This document shows positions 27,754 to 35,694 of a DNA stretch of 48,507 nucleotides, one piece after another. The DNA is from Pseudomonas syringae pv. cilantro (GTDB lineage: Bacteria; Pseudomonadota; Gammaproteobacteria; Pseudomonadales; Pseudomonadaceae). Location: NCBI RefSeq assembly GCF_001293775.1, contig NZ_LGLN01000032.1, positions 201,197 to 249,703 of the forward strand, in the 5' to 3' direction. The notes under the pieces were generated by a model. It saw only the letters and a program-made list of their open reading frames with translations. It had not been told where the DNA came from and did no database searches. The position numbers were made by a program, and so were the translations under genes. Within the stretch, counting starts at the first letter, position 1. Every line of letters starts with the position of its first letter.

Positions 27754-27871
27754 GCCGTCATCTTCGCGTTATCTTCGCCTCTTCAAGATTGGGTCTTACT
27801 GGCAGCCATCCATTGAAAACAACATGCCAGGTCGAAACGCTTACACGATCTGCCCAATGAACGGAGTGCAC

Positions 27872-29197
27872 ATGACTCAACGTAAAAGACTTTCCCTCGC
27901 CTTGTGTTCGACCCTTGCCGGAATCACACCCTTTGCCGCCTTTGCAGAAGAGCAGAAAGAAGGGTTCGTCGAAGGCAGCTCGCTCAACATTCTCAACCGA
28001 AACTTCTACATGAACCGTGACCATCGTCATGGCGAATCAAGCCCGACGGGCAGCGGCTACTCCGAAGCCTGGGCGCACGGCATCATGGGGCGCTTCGAAT
28101 CGGGCTTTACCCAAGGCACCATCGGCGTCGGCCTCGATGCATTCGCGATGGTGGGTATCAAGCTGGACACGGGCGACGGCCGAAACGGCCTTCAAACGCC
28201 CTTCTCGGTAATGCCCGTCGATTCGGATGGCAACGCCCGCAACGAATACACCAAGGTCGGCGGTGCGCTGAAAGCCAAGGCCTTCGACACGGTCGTCAGA
28301 GCAGGCGATGTATTCCCGACAACCCCCGTGGTCGCTTTCGGCGACGGCCGTCTGCTGCCGGAAAGCTTTCGCGGTGTCACCGCGATCAACGACAGCTTCA
28401 AAGGCCTGACCTTGCAAGGCGGTCGCCTCAACGGGATGAGTCAACCTGCCTCCAGCGACATGAAAGAAGGCTTTTCCACGTTCTACGCCGGGCCGGTCGA
28501 TTCACCCTGGCTCGCCTATTTCGGCGGTGACTACAAAGCCACTGACCGGCTGAATCTGTCCCTGTACACCAGCCGACTGAAAGACGCGTGGGACCAGAAA
28601 TACGGCTCGGCGTCCTACGTGCTGCCGATCACCGATGACCTGTCCCTGACCAGCAGCCTGAATTACTACAACGCGACCGACGAAGGCAAACGGCTGCTCG
28701 GCGAGTTCGACAACGACATCTGGAGTGCCAGTGTCGACCTGAAATACGGCGCACACAGCCTGGCGCTTTCTCATCAACGCAACCAGGGAGACGACGACTT
28801 CGATTATCTGAGGCTGTCCGACTCGATCTACCTGGCCAACTCCCTCCAGTACAGCGACTTCAACTCTCCGAAAGAACGCTCGTGGATGTTGACCTACAAC
28901 CTGGACATGACCACCTACGGCGTGCCCGGCCTCAAGTTCATGACCCGCTACGGCACAGGCACCGACGCTGACTACAGCAACGCCAACAGCACCTACATGC
29001 GCCGCGACGCACAAGGCAACCCGCTGACCGACCAGAAACGCTGGGAACGCAACATCGAAGCCAAGTACACCTTCCAGACCGGAACCATGAAGGACCTGTC
29101 GGTACGCGTCCGCCAGGCCACCACCCGCGCGACCGAGTTCGAGCAGAATCTCGATGAAGTGCGGGTGATTGTGGAGTACCCGTTGAGCGTGCTGTGA
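27872..29197 (+). CDS. OprD-family outer-membrane porin
   Basis: A 441-residue outer-membrane channel of the OprD family, which takes up amino acids, aromatic acids and other small carboxylates. ATG 27872 follows GGAG and opens a signal peptide of about 23 residues ending AFA-E. Family hallmarks are SSLNILNRNFYMNRDHR near the start, GYSEAWAHGIMGRFESGFTQG, the SWMLTYNLDMTTYGVPGL segment near 345 and the typical end EVRVIVEYPLSVL. Basic residues on several strands would line the pore. The substrate cannot be told. Confidence 0.93.
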   Translation: MTQRKRLSLALCSTLAGITPFAAFAEEQKEGFVEGSSLNILNRNFYMNRDHRHGESSPTGSGYSEAWAHGIMGRFESGFTQGTIGVGLDAFAMVGIKLDTGDGRNGLQTPFSVMPVDSDGNARNEYTKVGGALKAKAFDTVVRAGDVFPTTPVVAFGDGRLLPESFRGVTAINDSFKGLTLQGGRLNGMSQPASSDMKEGFSTFYAGPVDSPWLAYFGGDYKATDRLNLSLYTSRLKDAWDQKYGSASYVLPITDDLSLTSSLNYYNATDEGKRLLGEFDNDIWSASVDLKYGAHSLALSHQRNQGDDDFDYLRLSDSIYLANSLQYSDFNSPKERSWMLTYNLDMTTYGVPGLKFMTRYGTGTDADYSNANSTYMRRDAQGNPLTDQKRWERNIEAKYTFQTGTMKDLSVRVRQATTRATEFEQNLDEVRVIVEYPLSVL

Positions 29198-29236
29198 CCT
29201 CTCACAGACATCGCTACGGGACCACACCAGAACAGG

Positions 29237-29258
29237 AAAGCGCCTTTCAGGGCGCTTT
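29237..29258. terminator. bidirectional terminator-like hairpin
   Basis: AAAGCGCC-TTTCAG-GGCGCTTT forms a symmetric 8-bp stem with A tracts on one side and T tracts on the other, 40 bases after the porin stop. It also starts right at the stop of the candidate leftward small gene, so it could serve both strands. Confidence 0.65.
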
Positions 29259-29526
29259 ACTCGTTTGAGTCATATAAAGATGCTTTGCCCTGCACGCCCT
29301 GTTTACGCGAATCTCCCCGCCCACAGATAACCCTGGAAACATAATTTCGCCCAAGAAAAACATCGTAAGAAAAACAGAAAAAGCGCCACATTAATGAAAG
29401 CTTCATCTCAAGCTCCCCACTTGGCTGTATAACGCTGTCATTTAGAACGTTATCGCTTCCTTCCAGGCGACTCATCTCCTGCTTGACCGAGCGCAGCAAT
29501 TTTTCGTACAGAGCCTGTAGAGACAT
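29257..29526 (-). CDS. candidate small protein divergent from GH5-like gene
   Basis: An 89-codon frame from ATG 29526, beginning MSLQALYEKLLRSVKQEM, with an amphipathic N-terminus, a hydrophobic/aromatic middle (MWRFFCFSYDVFL) and a basic C-terminus. Its stop is followed at once by a terminator hairpin. Against it: no clear ribosome site, its start is only three bases from the divergent gene start, and open frames by chance are easy in AT-rich DNA. Not recognised as any family. Confidence 0.25.
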   Translation of the reverse strand: MSLQALYEKLLRSVKQEMSRLEGSDNVLNDSVIQPSGELEMKLSLMWRFFCFSYDVFLGRNYVSRVICGRGDSRKQGVQGKASLYDSNE

Positions 29527-29529
29527 TCG

Positions 29530-30780
29530 ATGAATATCCGCACCGCCAGGTCCTATGACCCCCTCATGGTTGCCAGGGAAAAACCTGCAACGACAGACAG
29601 AGCCGTGCGGACCGTAGGCGCTGGCGCGACTGAAGCGAATCCGGACAAGCAGGCGAAACTCGACACCTACACGGCCTCCGACAGCCGCTCCGCCGCAACA
29701 CCGGAAGCGTCCCCTGTTTACACAAGAATGATGCTCAGTCGAAATACTCAGTCGCTGGAGAACAAAGCTTCCTCGCCAGACGCGGCGTTGCTTGCCAGTC
29801 AAAAAACGCGTGTCAGCCAGGATGATCCAAAGGCTCTTCGCGACGATGTGGCCGCCGTCAAAGACAGCAAGGCCCTTACAGAGGCAGAAAAGAAAGCCAA
29901 AGAAACAGAGAAAGCCGCCTCTTCAGAGCCAACCAAAACTGCCGAGCCCGTCGCGCGAGGAGGAGCCAACGTCAGTCCTGACGACATCGCCACACCCGCG
30001 GCGGCCACCAAGATAATTCAGGACCTGAAGGCGATTGGAGGCGGGACCTTACGCATTCAGATGACGCATGATCAGATCCAGAATGGCAGGCAGATGGACA
30101 AGCTCAGGGCATTGCTTAATGAAGGGGGCAAACAGGGTGTAAAGGTTCAGTTCACTTTTCGTGACGATGCGAACCAGGGCAGCGGCAACGTACTGACGGG
30201 AGACAAGTTGAAGCAGGCTGCGGCCGACATCAGCAGTGTGATCAAAAAGTTTGGCAGTCGTCCCGGCTTCGTGCTCGACACTTTCCATCAGGGCGGTAAC
30301 AGCGCCAGTCAGGACTGGTCCGACATGCAGACCACACTGATTAAATCCGCGCGCAATGCCGGCTTTAAAGGAAGCATTGTTGTCGAGGACAGTAACTGGG
30401 GGGGTGGCCTGACCGCTGGCCCGCAGAGCGGCCTGGTCAGGTTTGCCGATCAATTGAAGGCCGCCAATGGCGAAGGCAACCCAGCCCTGATTGGCGGTTT
30501 TCATGTGTATGCCAGAGAAAGCGAAGCCTCTTCCCGGCTCGCAAGACAGATCAAGGCGCTTCAAGAGGCTGGCTATAAACTTCAGATTGGCGAAGTGGGC
30601 AATGCCAGCTTGCTGGTAGGTAGTACCTTCCAGCAAAGGGACGCTGCCACTCAGGCCCTGACGGATAACATGACCGCTCTCAAAGCGGCGGGAGCGGATA
30701 TTTTACCCGGCAAGGAACAATTCCAGGATGGCAAACTTCGCCACCGTGTCGGATTTTCAAAGTCAGACCAGTACTCATGA
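29530..30780 (+). CDS. putative secreted protein with GH5-like C-terminal domain
   Basis: A 416-residue protein without a Sec signal peptide. Residues 1 to about 150 are low-complexity (Ala, Ser, Thr, Lys, Glu) and probably disordered. From about 155 it looks like a (beta/alpha) barrel related to glycoside hydrolase family 5: VVEDSNWGG (284-292) recalls the mannanase segment VDAPNWGQ, FHVYA (324-328) the conserved H-x-Y, and IGEVGN (353-358) the nucleophile strand with Glu355. The expected NEP acid/base segment aligns with VLDTFHQGG (248-256), without glutamate, so hydrolysis may be lost or altered. A disordered N-terminus plus no signal peptide suggests type III or other one-step export, which is inference. 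The upstream ribosome site is weak. Confidence 0.6.
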   Translation: MNIRTARSYDPLMVAREKPATTDRAVRTVGAGATEANPDKQAKLDTYTASDSRSAATPEASPVYTRMMLSRNTQSLENKASSPDAALLASQKTRVSQDDPKALRDDVAAVKDSKALTEAEKKAKETEKAASSEPTKTAEPVARGGANVSPDDIATPAAATKIIQDLKAIGGGTLRIQMTHDQIQNGRQMDKLRALLNEGGKQGVKVQFTFRDDANQGSGNVLTGDKLKQAAADISSVIKKFGSRPGFVLDTFHQGGNSASQDWSDMQTTLIKSARNAGFKGSIVVEDSNWGGGLTAGPQSGLVRFADQLKAANGEGNPALIGGFHVYARESEASSRLARQIKALQEAGYKLQIGEVGNASLLVGSTFQQRDAATQALTDNMTALKAAGADILPGKEQFQDGKLRHRVGFSKSDQYS

Positions 30781-30830
30781 TTCAATGCCGCGTGTAATCG
30801 GGGCTCGATATCAGTGATACGCGCCGCTGA

Positions 30831-30860
30831 GCCCGACCCTGAAAAGGGTCAGGCTTTCTA
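30831..30860 (+). terminator. terminator after GH5-like gene
   Basis: GCC-C-GACCC-TGAAAA-GGGTC-A-GGC forms an 8-bp stem with one mismatch, followed by TTTCTATT. It lies 50 bases after the stop codon. Confidence 0.6.
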
Positions 30861-30884
30861 TTCCAAAATCAGATACGTGCAGCA

Positions 30885-33017
30885 TCACAACGTATAAGCA
30901 ATCCCCACCTGCACCGTCCGCGGGGCACCCGGATATGCATAGACGTTACCAAACGCGCCCTCCTCATACTCGGTATTGAAAACGTTCTTCAGGTCGAGAT
31001 TGAGCTTCACCTGCGGGTTGACCTTGTAGTAGGCCAGCACGTCGAACACGGTGTAGCTATCCATCGAGAAGGCGACGTTGGCGGTACGGCCAGCGCGCTG
31101 ATCGACGTAGCGGCCGCCGGCTCCCAGCCCCAGACCACGCAAGGCACCGTCCTGAAATTCGTAGACGTTGAGCAGGCTGAAGGTCTGTTCGGGGATATTC
31201 ACCAGGCGCGTGCCGGAGCGCAACGTAGTGTCCTTGGTCACCTCGGCGTCGACGTAAGCGTAGCTGCCCATCATCCGCCACTCGGGCGTCAGGTTGCCGA
31301 CCACGTTGAGGTCCAGGCCACGACTGCGCACTTCTCCTGCTGCCACGCTGAAGGTTGAGTCAACCGGGTCGGTGGTCAGTACGTTACGCTTTTCGATCTG
31401 ATAGATCGCCGCATCGATGTTCAGCTGCCCATCCAGTGCTTCCCACTTGGTGCCGATCTCGTAAGACTTGCCCTCTTCCGGCTTGAAGCCGCCGCCCAGC
31501 CGGCTGGCACCGCTGTTGGGTTTGAATGAACGCGCGGTGTTGGCGTAAACCGCGAGGGTGTCGGTCAGGTCATAGCTCAGGCCAATGCGCGGTGTGACGG
31601 CGTTATCGCTGGCAGTCCAGCTGCTGGTGCCGGGCAGAAAGGAGTCGTAGTCGTGCTCGAAACGCTCCAGACGCACGCCGCCCAACAGCTTCAAGCGCTC
31701 GGTCAACGCCACCTGATCCTGCACGAAAGCCGCCCAGGTTTTCAGGTTTTCCTTGTCGTGAGTGGTAGTTCGGGTCAATGCCGGACGGGCCTGGCCGTAA
31801 ACCGGGTTGAAGATGTCGATCGGATAGGCGCTGACCGCGCCGCTGGAGCGCCGGATGATCGATTTGTAATCGTAGTCTTCGTACTCGACGCCGGTCAGCA
31901 GCGTATGTCCGAAACCGCCCGCCGAGAAATGCCCGGTCAGGTTCAGTTGCATATCGCGGTCGGTCCATTCCAGTTTGCGGTAGTTGAAATTACGGCCCAG
32001 GGTGCGACCGTCGGCGGCCAGGCCATTGGCTTCGATGGCATCGCCTTGCAGGGAACCGTCGAGCATCTGCACGCCACCGCCCAGCTTCCAGTCGGCGTTC
32101 AGATCATGATCGAAACGCAGTTGCGCCATGTTGTTGTCGTTGTGCAGTTTGCCCACGCTCTTCTCGCCGAAGAAGGTGTCGCGCGACGCCGTACGCGGTT
32201 GGTTGGCATAACGCGTCAGGCCGCGATCCAGCGGCGCGTTGTTGCGCATGAAATCGCCCTCGAAGGTGATGCGCGTGGCGTCGTTCACCTGCCAGCTCAC
32301 GACCGGGGCGACACCGTAACGCTCGGTTTCGACGTGATCGCGAAACGTATCACCGCCCTCGCCCACGACGTTCAGGCGATAGGCAAAGCGCCCCTCGTCA
32401 TCCAGCGGGCCGGACGCGTCCAGCGTAGCGCGCTTCATGCCCTGATCATTGAGTTGGCTGCCCAGCGTGACCGTGCGCTCGGCCAGTGGTTGTTTCGAGA
32501 CCACATTGAAGGTGCCACCCGGGTCGCCACGGCCATACAGCGTCGTGGCAGGACCGCGCAGCACTTCGAGGCGCTCGATGGTGTTGGCGTCCGGCATGTT
32601 CGGATAACCACGGTTGATCGGGAAACCGTTGCGGTAGAACTCGCCGGTGGTGAAACCGCGCACGGTGAAAGTGGTCAGGCCCTGGCCACCGAAATTGTTG
32701 GCTCGCCCGACCCCGCCTGCATAATCGAGGGCATCCTGCAGCCGCGTGGAAGCAATATCTTCTACTGCCTCGCGGGTCATGACGCTGACCGACTGCGGGG
32801 TTTCATGCAACGAGGTGTCGGTACGCGTGGCGCTCGCCGAGCGTGTGGCGCGATAACCGTCGACCGGCCCTTGTGCGCTTTCGGCACTGGCGGTGCCTTG
32901 AATGTCGATGTTCTGCAACTCTATGGAAGGTTGCGCGGCAGTGACCTGACCAGCCCAGGCGGCTTGTGAAACAGCTTGAATGACACACAGTGAAACGAGA
33001 GTACGACGCATCGACAT
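30885..33017 (-). CDS. TonB-dependent siderophore receptor
   Basis: A 710-residue outer-membrane receptor that would import a ferric siderophore using TonB energy. ATG 33017 follows AAGGG; ATG 33011 is a possible alternative. Signal peptide of about 22 residues ends AWA-G. A plug domain follows at about 60-170 (ETPQSVSVMTREAVED, DYAGGVG, TVRGF, RIEVLRGPATTLYGRGDPGG) and a 22-strand barrel to the end, closing with VQVGIAYTL. It has no extra N-terminal signalling (STN) domain, so it does not directly control an ECF sigma factor. A Fur-box-like sequence lies 55 bases upstream. The open frame continues far upstream, but that part overlaps pncA and is not receptor sequence. Confidence 0.93.
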   Translation of the reverse strand: MSMRRTLVSLCVIQAVSQAAWAGQVTAAQPSIELQNIDIQGTASAESAQGPVDGYRATRSASATRTDTSLHETPQSVSVMTREAVEDIASTRLQDALDYAGGVGRANNFGGQGLTTFTVRGFTTGEFYRNGFPINRGYPNMPDANTIERLEVLRGPATTLYGRGDPGGTFNVVSKQPLAERTVTLGSQLNDQGMKRATLDASGPLDDEGRFAYRLNVVGEGGDTFRDHVETERYGVAPVVSWQVNDATRITFEGDFMRNNAPLDRGLTRYANQPRTASRDTFFGEKSVGKLHNDNNMAQLRFDHDLNADWKLGGGVQMLDGSLQGDAIEANGLAADGRTLGRNFNYRKLEWTDRDMQLNLTGHFSAGGFGHTLLTGVEYEDYDYKSIIRRSSGAVSAYPIDIFNPVYGQARPALTRTTTHDKENLKTWAAFVQDQVALTERLKLLGGVRLERFEHDYDSFLPGTSSWTASDNAVTPRIGLSYDLTDTLAVYANTARSFKPNSGASRLGGGFKPEEGKSYEIGTKWEALDGQLNIDAAIYQIEKRNVLTTDPVDSTFSVAAGEVRSRGLDLNVVGNLTPEWRMMGSYAYVDAEVTKDTTLRSGTRLVNIPEQTFSLLNVYEFQDGALRGLGLGAGGRYVDQRAGRTANVAFSMDSYTVFDVLAYYKVNPQVKLNLDLKNVFNTEYEEGAFGNVYAYPGAPRTVQVGIAYTL

Positions 33018-33071
33018 GCAGCCCTTGGCAAGAAACCAGGCCTCTTGGGACCCGGCAGGATTTTTGCGAAT

Positions 33072-33090
33072 AGTACAGATTCGTATTACC
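33072..33090 (-). promoter_or_regulatory. possible Fur box of siderophore receptor gene
   Basis: On the minus strand GGTAATACGAATCTGTACT fits the 19-base Fur consensus at about 11 positions, including both TAAT and AATC blocks. Iron control of a siderophore receptor is expected, but the match is only moderate. Confidence 0.35.
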
Positions 33091-33203
33091 ACTTGATACA
33101 ATTTCGCAAAATACCTTTCCCTGTTGCAGGTCTTGCATCGCAAATACACGGACAAACAGGCAAACTCTCGCCAACTGTATGATTTCCGACGAGAAAACCG
33201 ACA

Positions 33204-33848
33204 ATGTCTCTTTCCAGGCTGCCCGCCGACCCTCGCTGCGCCTTGCTGGTGGTCGACATGCAATACGACTTCATGCCCGGCGGGCAACTGGCGGTGGCGG
33301 ATGGCGATGCGCTGCTGCCGCTGATCAATCGTCTGGGCAAGCGTTTCGCCAGTGTCGTCATCACTCAGGACTGGCACCCGGCCGGGCATATTTCGTTTGC
33401 CTCCAGCCACGTGCAGCGCGCGCCGTTCGAGAGCATCACCCTGCCCTACGGCCCGCAAACCCTGTGGCCGGATCACTGCGTGCAGGGCAGTCGCGGCGCA
33501 CAACTGCACGCTGACCTTGATCTGCCTCATGCGCAGTTGATCCTGCGCAAAGGCTGCAATCTGCATGTCGACAGCTATTCGGCATTTCTGGAAGCAGACC
33601 GCACCACCACGACAGGGCTGGCCGGTTACCTGAAAGAGCGCGGCATCGACACCGTGTTCGTGGTCGGCCTGGCACTGGATTTCTGCGTCGCGTGGTCGGC
33701 CCAGGATGCGCGCAGTGCCGGTTTCAATACGTATGTGATCGAAGATGCGTGCCGGGCCATCGACATGAACGGCTCGCTGGAGGAGGCCTGGCGGACCATG
33801 CTGAGCGTGGGCATCGAACGCGTGCACAGCGCAGATTTGTCGGGCTAG
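33204..33848 (+). CDS. pncA: nicotinamidase
   Basis: A 214-residue isochorismatase-like hydrolase that converts nicotinamide to nicotinate for NAD recycling. The catalytic triad is Asp18 (VVDMQ), Lys116 (LRKG) and Cys161 (LDFCV). The metal site typical of PncA is present: Asp57 and His59 (QDWHP) and His91 (WPDHC). The ATG lies 186 bases from the divergent siderophore receptor gene. Confidence 0.94.
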   Translation: MSLSRLPADPRCALLVVDMQYDFMPGGQLAVADGDALLPLINRLGKRFASVVITQDWHPAGHISFASSHVQRAPFESITLPYGPQTLWPDHCVQGSRGAQLHADLDLPHAQLILRKGCNLHVDSYSAFLEADRTTTTGLAGYLKERGIDTVFVVGLALDFCVAWSAQDARSAGFNTYVIEDACRAIDMNGSLEEAWRTMLSVGIERVHSADLSG

Positions 33849-33988
33849 AACCGCGATTCTGCGAAATGGCGCAGACAACGCCTTTTGCAGCGTAACGACG
33901 CCGAACCACGGCGCGCGATGCCTGTCTGAATCATCGGACTGAAGCCGCCCGGGCCAGTCCATTTCATCACTGGCGCTGAGGATGTGGC

Positions 33989-34915
33989 ATGGATCACGAA
34001 GTAAACGGCAAAACCCCCGGCCTTTCCGCCGAGGAAGAGCGCGAGATTGACGAAAACCAGCCGCCTCGTGCGGCAGTGTTGCACGAAACCATTCGCATGC
34101 AGGGCGACCATGAACTGGAACGCAGTGTCGCCGCGCTGTGGTGGTCGGCACTGGCAGCGGGCCTGACCATGGGCCTTTCGCTGATGGCGATGGGGCTGCT
34201 GAATTCGCGCCTCGAAGGCATCACCGGCAGTCATGTGATCAGCAGCCTGGGCTATTCGGCAGGGTTTCTGGCGGTGATTCTGGCACGTCAGCAACTGTTT
34301 ACGGAGAACACCATCACGGCGGTGCTGCCGGTCATGAGCAAGCTGAACCTGGCCAACGTCGGGCGGCTGCTGCGCCTGTGGGGCGTGGTGCTGACCGGCA
34401 ATCTGGTCGGTACGCTGCTGGTGGCCTACGTGATGCTCAACCTGCCGATTTTCGATAGCAGTACAGACAAGGCGTTTCTGGAGATTGGCCGTAAGGTCAT
34501 GGAAAACGACGTCGGCCAGATGTTTTCCAAGGGCATCATCTCTGGCTGGATGATTGCGACGATGGTCTGGATGATTGCCTCGATGGAAAATGCCAAGATA
34601 GCGATCATCGTGCTCATCACCTACTTGATGGCGCTCGGCGATTTCACCCATATCGTGGTGGGCTCGGCCGAAGTATCCTATCTTGTCTTCGCGGGCGAGC
34701 TGGGCTGGAAAGACTTCTGGTTTGTGTTTGCAGGTCCGACCCTGGCAGGCAATATCATCGGTGGCAGCTTTATTTTTGCCCTGATCAGCCATGCGCAGAT
34801 CCGCAGCGAGAAAGACACCACAGCCAAAATGGAACGTGACCGCAAAAACAAGCTGGAAAAACGTCGCCTGGAAAAAGAACAAAAGCTCAAGGACGCTGAT
34901 TCCACTACACACTGA
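33989..34915 (+). CDS. formate/nitrite transporter family protein (YfdC-like)
   Basis: A 308-residue inner-membrane channel of the FNT family, with a charged N-terminal tail of about 45 residues, six membrane helices and a C-terminal basic coiled tail (KMERDRKNKLEKRRLEKEQKLKD). FNT-like segments include the first-helix region WWSALAAGLTMGLSLMAMGLL, LFTENTITAVLP and FAGPTLAGNIIGGS. It is closest in style to YfdC-type members, whose ion is unknown. GAGG lies seven bases before the ATG. The coiled, highly charged C-terminal tail is unusual for simple FNT channels. Confidence 0.85.
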   Translation: MDHEVNGKTPGLSAEEEREIDENQPPRAAVLHETIRMQGDHELERSVAALWWSALAAGLTMGLSLMAMGLLNSRLEGITGSHVISSLGYSAGFLAVILARQQLFTENTITAVLPVMSKLNLANVGRLLRLWGVVLTGNLVGTLLVAYVMLNLPIFDSSTDKAFLEIGRKVMENDVGQMFSKGIISGWMIATMVWMIASMENAKIAIIVLITYLMALGDFTHIVVGSAEVSYLVFAGELGWKDFWFVFAGPTLAGNIIGGSFIFALISHAQIRSEKDTTAKMERDRKNKLEKRRLEKEQKLKDADSTTH

Positions 34916-35010
34916 GAGATATTATCCCCGTCATTAAACTTTCTTTCAGGGAACGCGCCGGGTTTTAAAGGCAGAATGGCGCTTTGAACGCACTTATTCA
35001 GGCAGGGACC

Positions 35011-35694
35011 ATGACCCGAATTCTGGCAATCGAAGATGATGCCATCACCGCCAAGGAAATCGTTACCGAACTCAGCAGCCACGGGCTGGAAGTGGACTGG
35101 GTCGACAATGGCCGTGACGGCCTGGCGCGTGCAGTGAGTGGCGATTACGACCTCATTACCCTGGACCGCATGTTGCCGGAGATGGATGGTCTGACCATCG
35201 TCACCCACTTGCGGGCTCAGGGTATTTCCACACCTATTCTGATGATCAGCGCCTTGTCCGATGTGGACGAACGCGTTCGAGGACTGCGTGCCGGTGGGGA
35301 TGACTACCTGCCAAAGCCCTTTGCGTCAGACGAAATGGCCGCACGCGTCGAGGTCTTGTTGCGACGCAGCAACCCGGTCAGTGCCGCCAAAACGGTATTG
35401 CAGGTGGCCGATCTGGAACTGAACCTGATTAGCCGGGAAGCCTGTCGTGGCGGTGAGCCACTAATCCTGCTGCCCACGGAATTCAAGCTGCTGGAGTTTC
35501 TGATGCGTAACAGCGGCCAGATCATCACTCGAATGATGATCTTCCAGGAAGTCTGGGGCTATCACTTCGATCCGGGCACCAACCTGATCGACGTCCATAT
35601 CGGCCGCCTGCGCAAGAAGATCGACCAACCCGGCACCGCACAGCTTATTCAGACCGTGCGAGGATCCGGTTATGTTATTGCCGAACCCGTCTAA
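35011..35694 (+). CDS. OmpR-family response regulator
   Basis: A 227-residue regulator: receiver domain (residues 1-118) with acidic pocket Glu8-Asp9-Asp10, phosphoacceptor Asp52 (ITLDRMLPEMDG) and Lys in LPKPF; winged-helix DNA-binding domain (about 130-225: LLPTEFKLLEFLMRN, IDVHIGRLRKKID, VRGSGYVI). ATG 35011 has AGGGA close upstream and starts at the canonical MTRILAIEDD. The kinase gene overlaps its 3' end by 23 bases. The target genes are unknown. Confidence 0.93.
   Translation: MTRILAIEDDAITAKEIVTELSSHGLEVDWVDNGRDGLARAVSGDYDLITLDRMLPEMDGLTIVTHLRAQGISTPILMISALSDVDERVRGLRAGGDDYLPKPFASDEMAARVEVLLRRSNPVSAAKTVLQVADLELNLISREACRGGEPLILLPTEFKLLEFLMRNSGQIITRMMIFQEVWGYHFDPGTNLIDVHIGRLRKKIDQPGTAQLIQTVRGSGYVIAEPV

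Larger units (their letters stand above)
27542..27871. other. intergenic region ahead of porin gene
   Basis: This 330-base region contains a terminator (27619-27643), a 22-base perfect palindrome (27660-27681) and a second perfect inverted repeat (27739-27753). It must also hold the promoter of the OprD-type gene. No coding frame is convincing. Confidence 0.55.
29198..29529. other. AT-rich region between porin and GH5-like gene
   Basis: About 330 bases, visibly richer in A and T than the surrounding genes. It holds the porin terminator (29237-29258), a candidate leftward small gene (29257-29526) and an ATAACG-N13-CGTTAT inverted repeat at 29429-29453. A weak resemblance to a HrpL box was examined (GAAAGC, 15 bases, CCACTTG at about 29397-29424), but it misses several consensus bases. 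Confidence 0.45.

Noticed and set aside
29397..29424. HrpL-box-like sequence GAAAGC, 15 bases, CCACTTG before the GH5-like gene
   Set aside because: Only four of six bases match the first half and the terminal A of the second half is missing; it is not enough for a promoter call.
31653..32969. 438-codon plus-strand frame opposite the siderophore receptor gene
   Set aside because: Receptor motifs are clear on the other strand; this is an antisense shadow.
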